Shown here piece by piece: positions 59,947 through 64,000 of a DNA stretch of 64,000 nt. The stretch comes from Catellatospora sp. IY07-71. Its GTDB lineage: Bacteria > Actinomycetota > Actinomycetes > Mycobacteriales > Micromonosporaceae. The DNA is taken from positions 6,941,001 through 7,005,000 of the forward strand of contig NZ_AP023360.1 in NCBI RefSeq assembly GCF_018326265.1, in the 5' to 3' direction. The notes beneath the pieces were generated by a model that had not been told where the DNA came from, ran no database searches, and saw only the letters and a list, made by a program, of their open reading frames with translations. Within the stretch, counting starts at the first letter, position 1; every line of letters starts with the position of its first letter. Made by a program: the position numbers and the translations under genes.

Positions 59947-61427
59947 GCGGCGCGGCCTTCGCGACGCCGCCGATCGCCGACCTGGTCGGCGGGGAGTGGG
60001 CGCCCTGCACCGCGCAGCTCGGTTTCTCGCTGGAGGATCCGGCGACCGGACGTCCGGTGACCGTGGCGGCCGGGTCGGACCCGCACCGGGTGGAGCAGGC
60101 GATCGCCGCGGCCGCCGCGCTGCACGCCGCCGGGACCTGGCAGCGGCTGCCCGCGGCCGAGCGGGCCGACGTGCTCGACGCGGTCGCCACCGAGGTCGAG
60201 GCCGCCGCGCCCGAGATCACCGCGCTGGAGGCGTACGCGACCGGGGTGCCGATCCGGCAGACCGGGATGCTGTCGGTGATCCTCGGCGGCGCGTTCCGGC
60301 TGGCCGCGATGCAGCTGCGCGAGGGCTGGCTGAGCAGCGCGCTGCCGCGCGAGGACGGCCGCCTGGCGCACGTCGACCGGCTGCCCTGGGGCCCCGCCGC
60401 GTGCGTGGTCCCGTGGAACGCGCCCGCCCCGATGGCCGCGCACAAGGCCGCCAACGCGCTGGCCGCGGGCTGCCCCACCATCGTCAAGCCCAGCGAGTAC
60501 GCCCCCTACGGCACCCAGGCCCTGGCCGCCGCCGTGGCCCGCGCGCTCGCCGCGGCCGGGCTGCCCGGCGGCCTGTTCCAGCTCGTGCACGGCGACGCCA
60601 GCACCGGTGCCCGGCTGGTGGGCGACCCGCGCATCCGGGCGGTGTCGTTCACCGGCGGGCTCACCGGCGGCCGGGCCGTCGCCGCCGCCTGCGCGTACGA
60701 CATCAAGCCGGTGCAGCTCGAACTCGGCGGCAACAACCCGCTGGTCATCCTGCCGGACGCGGACACCGCCGACGCCGCCCGCGCCGCCGCCGACCTGCTC
60801 ACCACGCTCAACGGGCAGTGGTGCCGGGCGCTGGGCCGCCTCATCGTGCCCGCCGGGCGCGCCGACGAGATCCTGCGGGCGGCCCTCGACCGGCTCGCGA
60901 CGCTGCACGCCGGATCGCCGCTCGACCCCGACACGGACTACGGCCCGCTGATCCACTCGGGTCACCTGGCCCGGGTCGCCGCGGCCCGCGACGCGCTGGT
61001 CACGCACGGCGGCACCGCGCACACCGCGCTGACCGTGCCGGGCGAGGGCAACTTCCTAAGCCCCACGCTGGTAACCGGCGTCTCCCCCGCGCACACGCTG
61101 CATGAGATCTTCGGGCCGGTCGCCGCCGTGCACCCGTACACGACCCTCGACGAGGCGGTCGAGCTGGCCAACGGCACCCCGTACGGGCTGGAGGCGTACG
61201 TGCAGGGCGCCGACGAGGAGCAGGCGCTGGCCGTGGCCCGGCGGCTCACCGCGGGCGAGGTCAAGGTCAACGGCTCCAGCATCATGAGCCTGCACCTGTT
61301 CACCCCGCGCCCGGCCTGGGGCCTGTCCGGCTACTCGGAGGAGGGCACGGCCGAGACGCTGCGCTTCTTCACCAACCCGCGGGTCGTCGGCGTCGAGGGC
61401 GGCTTCGCGCTGCACGGCCGCCCGTGA
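59943..61427 (+). CDS. NAD(P)-dependent aldehyde dehydrogenase
   Basis: This is a 494-residue aldehyde dehydrogenase. VVPWNAPAP holds the catalytic Asn, LELGGNNPLVILPDAD the Glu, and LNGQWCRALGRL the nucleophilic Cys. EIFGPVAAVHPY is the cofactor-contact segment. It starts at 59943, overlapping the previous stop, and its stop overlaps the GTG of the following lyase gene (GTGA), so four genes from 58660 on form a tightly coupled operon. It probably oxidizes the aldehyde formed by the monooxygenase step. It is one of three aldehyde dehydrogenases in this half of the window. Confidence 0.87.
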   Translation: MSGAAFATPPIADLVGGEWAPCTAQLGFSLEDPATGRPVTVAAGSDPHRVEQAIAAAAALHAAGTWQRLPAAERADVLDAVATEVEAAAPEITALEAYATGVPIRQTGMLSVILGGAFRLAAMQLREGWLSSALPREDGRLAHVDRLPWGPAACVVPWNAPAPMAAHKAANALAAGCPTIVKPSEYAPYGTQALAAAVARALAAAGLPGGLFQLVHGDASTGARLVGDPRIRAVSFTGGLTGGRAVAAACAYDIKPVQLELGGNNPLVILPDADTADAARAAADLLTTLNGQWCRALGRLIVPAGRADEILRAALDRLATLHAGSPLDPDTDYGPLIHSGHLARVAAARDALVTHGGTAHTALTVPGEGNFLSPTLVTGVSPAHTLHEIFGPVAAVHPYTTLDEAVELANGTPYGLEAYVQGADEEQALAVARRLTAGEVKVNGSSIMSLHLFTPRPAWGLSGYSEEGTAETLRFFTNPRVVGVEGGFALHGRP

Positions 61428-62467
61428 CCGCCGCGGCGCTGCGGGCCCTGCTCGCCTCCGACCGGGTCACCCACCTGCCCGGCGTGTACGACCCGCCCAC
61501 CGCCACCCTGGCGGTGCGGGCCGGGCACCGTGCCGCGCACCTCTCGGGCGCGGCGTGCGCCGCGCTCGACCTGGGCCTGCCCGACCTCGGCTACGTGCAC
61601 GGCACCCACCTGGCCGAACGTGCCTCGCGTATCGTGCCCGCGCTCGGCGGCGCCCCGCTGCTGGCCGACGCCGACACCGGTTACGGCGACGCGCTGCAGG
61701 CCGTGTGGACCGCCCGCCGCTACGCCGCCGCCGGGATCTCCGGCCTGCACCTGGAGGACCAGGTGCAGCCCAAGCGCTGCGGCCACCTGGCCGGCAAGGA
61801 GCTGATCGGCGCCGACGCGGCCGCCCGCAAGATCCGCGCGGTGACCGGCGACGGGACCGGCCTGGTCGTGGTCGCCCGCACCGACGCGTACTCCGGCAAC
61901 GGGCTGGACGACGCGATCGCCCGCGCCCGCGCCTACGCGGCGGCCGGGGCCGACGCGGTGTTCCTGGAAGGCGTGTCCGACCTGGACGAACTCGCCCACG
62001 CTCACGCCGCGCTGCCGGGCGTACCTTTGGTCCTCAACCGCTCCGAGGCGGCCGGGTCCGCTCCACACCACACGGCGCGGGCGGACGACTCCGCCACAGG
62101 CGGCAACCCAGAAGTTGCCGAGGCAACCCAGGTGTCGCCGACCGCACCGGAGACCATGCCACCCCGCCACGCGGCAGGCGACGACCCAGCAGCAGGCGAC
62201 CATCGCGCGGCAGCCCACAACTTCTGGGATGTAGGTACATCCCAGAAGTTGTGGCCCACGGACGCGGACCTCGCCGCGGTCGGCGTGCGGCTGGTGCTGC
62301 ACCCGGTGTCGCCCCTGCTCGCCGCGCTGCGCGCCGCCGCCGACGCCTACGCCGCGATCGCCGCCACCAGTCACGCCACGGGCGTCGACCGGATGGCCTG
62401 GTCCGCCTTCACCTCCCTGGTCGGCCAGGACGACGCGCTCGCCCTCGACGCCCGCTACGCCGTCTAG
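61424..62467 (+). CDS. Isocitrate lyase/PEP mutase family protein with inserted palindromic repeats
   Basis: This is a 347-residue PEP-mutase/isocitrate-lyase-superfamily protein. LADADTGYGDA holds the metal-binding Asp residues and GLHLEDQVQPKRCGHLAGKE the catalytic PKRCGH motif, as in methylisocitrate and dimethylmalate lyases, so it should cleave a C-C bond of a 2-hydroxy di- or tri-acid. After PLVLNRSEA an insertion of about 70 residues (about 62050-62258) interrupts the usual sequence, which resumes at TDADLAAVGVRLVLHPV. The insertion is encoded by the repeats at 62102-62254 and keeps the reading frame. It might be a surface loop or could damage activity. Confidence 0.85.
   Translation: MTAAALRALLASDRVTHLPGVYDPPTATLAVRAGHRAAHLSGAACAALDLGLPDLGYVHGTHLAERASRIVPALGGAPLLADADTGYGDALQAVWTARRYAAAGISGLHLEDQVQPKRCGHLAGKELIGADAAARKIRAVTGDGTGLVVVARTDAYSGNGLDDAIARARAYAAAGADAVFLEGVSDLDELAHAHAALPGVPLVLNRSEAAGSAPHHTARADDSATGGNPEVAEATQVSPTAPETMPPRHAAGDDPAAGDHRAAAHNFWDVGTSQKLWPTDADLAAVGVRLVLHPVSPLLAALRAAADAYAAIAATSHATGVDRMAWSAFTSLVGQDDALALDARYAV
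62102..62254. repeat. Composite palindromic element inside the PEP-mutase-like gene
   Basis: Two tandem 20-base units begin GGCAACCCAG (62102-62121 and 62122-62141), each a small GGCAAC/GTTGCC hairpin. A perfect 18-bp palindrome follows at 62215-62254, with arms CCACAACTTCTGGGATGT and ACATCCCAGAAGTTGTGG around loop AGGT. Against 40188-40225 one base pair is swapped in both arms, preserving the stem. The whole block is translated in frame. Confidence 0.85.
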
Positions 62468-62483
62468 CCCGCGAGGAGAACTC

Positions 62484-63635
62484 ATGACCCACGTCGCCGT
62501 CGCCGGTGCCGGGCCGGTCGGGCTGACCGCCGCCCTCGCCCTCGCCCGGCAGGGTGCCCGCGTGACCGTCCTGGAGGCGGGCGAGGGCCTGGCCGCCGAG
62601 TCGCGGGCGTCCACGTTCCACCCGCCCACCCTGGAGATACTCGCCGAGCTGGGCGCTGTCGACGAGGTGCTGGCCCGGGGCCTGACCGCGCCGACGTTCG
62701 CCTACCGCGACCGCGCCGCCGGACACGTCGCCACCCTCGACCTGGCCGTGCTCGCCGGGGACACCCCGTACCCGTACCGGGTGCAGCTCGAACAGTCCAA
62801 ACTCACCCCGATCCTGGCCGAGCACCTCGGCCGCCTGGGTGGTCAGATCCGCTTCGGGCAGGCGGTCACCGGGGCGGAGACCACCACCACGGGGGTACGC
62901 GTCCACGCGGGTGACACGACCCTCGACGCCGACTGGCTCATCGCCGCCGACGGAGCGCACTCGGCGGTGCGCCGCAGCCTCGGCGCCGAGTTCGCCGGCA
63001 TCACCTACCCCGAGCGCTTCCTGGTCGCCTCGACCGACGAGGACCTGCACGCGCTGCTCGACGCGCTCGCCGAGGTCAATTACGTGTTCGACCCGGTGGA
63101 CTGGTCGGTGCTGCTGCGTACGCCCGATCATTGGCGGGTGCTGCTGCCCACCCCGGACGGCTCGCCCGACGAGGCCGAGCTGGCCCGGCTCGGCGCGCGG
63201 CTGCGGCAGATCGCCGACCCGGGGCGGCCGTGGCGGGTCGCGCACGCCAGCATCTACCGCGTCCACCAGCGGGTGGCCGTGTCGTTCCAGCACGGCCGGG
63301 TGCTGCTGGCCGGGGACGCCGCGCACGTCAACAACCCGCTCGGCGGGCTCGGCATGAACTCCGGCATCCACGACGCCGTCGCGTACGCCGCCGCCCTGGC
63401 CGGTCCGGACCCGGAGCAGGCCGTCGCCGCCGCGGCCGCCGACCGCCGCCGGATCGCGCTGGAGTACGTGCAGACCGTCTCCCACCGCAACTACGAGCGC
63501 CTCACCGCCACCGACCCCGCCGCCCGCGCCGCCCACCTCGACGAGCTGCGCGCCATCGCCGCCGACCCCGCCCGATCACGGGCGTACCTGCTGCGCGCCT
63601 GCATGATCGCGTCGCTGCGCCCGGTGACCGCGTGA
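62484..63635 (+). CDS. FAD-dependent monooxygenase (PheA/TfdB-type)
   Basis: This is a 383-residue flavoprotein hydroxylase. VAGAGPVGLTAALALA is the FAD-binding GxGxxG, DWLIAADGAHSAVRR the DG motif contacting FAD and NADPH, and VLLAGDAAHVNNPLGGLGMN the GD motif. It should hydroxylate an aromatic or heteroaromatic ring. GAGGAG precedes the ATG at 62484. It follows the lyase gene by 16 bp and overlaps the next aldehyde dehydrogenase (GTGA). The C-terminus stops shortly after the FAD-binding core, so it belongs to the shorter hydroxylases. Confidence 0.87.
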   Translation: MTHVAVAGAGPVGLTAALALARQGARVTVLEAGEGLAAESRASTFHPPTLEILAELGAVDEVLARGLTAPTFAYRDRAAGHVATLDLAVLAGDTPYPYRVQLEQSKLTPILAEHLGRLGGQIRFGQAVTGAETTTTGVRVHAGDTTLDADWLIAADGAHSAVRRSLGAEFAGITYPERFLVASTDEDLHALLDALAEVNYVFDPVDWSVLLRTPDHWRVLLPTPDGSPDEAELARLGARLRQIADPGRPWRVAHASIYRVHQRVAVSFQHGRVLLAGDAAHVNNPLGGLGMNSGIHDAVAYAAALAGPDPEQAVAAAAADRRRIALEYVQTVSHRNYERLTATDPAARAAHLDELRAIAADPARSRAYLLRACMIASLRPVTA

Positions 63636-64000
63636 GTCCCGTGCCGCTGTCCGGGCCGGCGGCCGCCGACACCGGCGGGCAGGTCGCGCGATACAACCCC
63701 GCGCGGGTGTACGAGCTGGTCGGGACCGTGCCCGCCGCCTCACCGGAGCAGGTGGACCGGCTGGTCCGGGCCGCCGACGCCGCGCAGCGCCCGTGGGCCG
63801 CGACCCCGGTGCGCGAGCGCGCCGCACTGCTGCGGGCCGCGGCCGATGCCGTCGAGCCCCACCTGCCGACCCTCGCCGAACTGCTGGCCCGCGAGTCCGG
63901 CAAGGTGCTGGCGGACTGCCGCGGCGAGATCGGCTTCGCGCTGACGTTCCTGCGCTGGGTCGCCGGCCGGGCGCCCGAGGTGCTCGCCGACACCGAGGTC
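63632..64000 (+). CDS. Aldehyde dehydrogenase, N-terminal part (cut by window edge)
   Basis: The first 123 residues of an aldehyde dehydrogenase are visible. VARYNPARVYELVGTVPAAS, QRPWAATPVRERAALLR and ELLARESGKVLADCRGEI match the N-terminal segment that precedes the catalytic Asn. The gene continues past 64000, so the Cys and Glu are not seen. The GTG at 63632 overlaps the monooxygenase stop (GTGA), making it the next gene of the operon. It is separate from the dehydrogenases at 28909 and 59943. Confidence 0.85.
   Translation, partial: MSPVPLSGPAAADTGGQVARYNPARVYELVGTVPAASPEQVDRLVRAADAAQRPWAATPVRERAALLRAAADAVEPHLPTLAELLARESGKVLADCRGEIGFALTFLRWVAGRAPEVLADTEV

Noticed and set aside
24548-62254. 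CRISPR array as an explanation of the repeats
   Set aside because: The copies are far apart, palindromic and not separated by regular spacers. No cas genes are present.

Overview
This is a high-GC (about 70-75%) actinomycete chromosome segment. Gene style (GTG starts, 4-base ATGA/GTGA overlaps, a SARP regulator, a mycofactocin-type SDR, an actinobacterial mannanase) fits a filamentous actinomycete. Micromonosporaceae is my best guess, but that is inference. The window has two parts.

Positions 1-26.8 kb are a hybrid NRPS/PKS biosynthetic cluster. On the minus strand, an MbtH-like protein, an A-T didomain protein, a standalone condensation protein and a 1911-residue KS-AT-ACP-aminotransferase-C megaenzyme form one series (18.8 to 9.5 kb). 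An A-T-C protein and an A-T protein, translationally coupled by a GTGA overlap, form a second series (7.7 to 2.9 kb). The PKS module has no reductive domain but carries an internal class III aminotransferase, so its beta-keto product should become a beta-amino acyl unit. No protein has a terminal thioesterase domain. Instead two free type II thioesterases lie between the two series, one with a cysteine in the nucleophile position. Tailoring and support genes are an ABC exporter (cut by the left edge), a membrane desaturase/hydroxylase, a class I/II aminotransferase, two methyltransferases, a SyrP-like Fe(II)/2-oxoglutarate oxygenase, a mycofactocin-type SDR, a PIG-L deacetylase and a SARP-ATPase activator.

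Positions 27-64 kb are a catabolic region with housekeeping genes mixed in. The catabolic genes are two secreted alpha/beta hydrolases, an enoyl-CoA hydratase, three aldehyde dehydrogenases, an acyl-CoA ligase, two CaiB-type CoA transferases, an HMG-CoA-lyase-type enzyme, an isochorismatase-type hydrolase, a dihydropyrimidinase-type amidohydrolase, a cyclase-type hydrolase, MmgE/PrpD, a CitE-type lyase, a two-component flavin monooxygenase, a PEP-mutase/isocitrate-lyase family protein and an FAD monooxygenase. An IclR regulator sits among them. A 26-bp operator with three GTTTC/GAAAC half-sites lies upstream of the IclR gene and of six other transcription units from 27.9 to 57.6 kb, so much of the region looks like one IclR regulon. 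Interspersed are a GGDEF protein, a mannanase, a frameshifted M15-like peptidase, a lipoprotein, hemerythrin, a lectin-bearing metalloprotease, a TPR protein, a phospholipase D and a STAS/anti-sigma pair.

Across the second part, and once in the SARP gene, there are several families of 38-69 bp palindromic elements. At least three lie in frame inside protein-coding genes (SARP activator, CitE-like lyase, PEP-mutase-like lyase), while others sit between genes. This resembles the protein-coding palindromic elements known from Rickettsia. Together with the operator regulon it is the most notable signal in the window.
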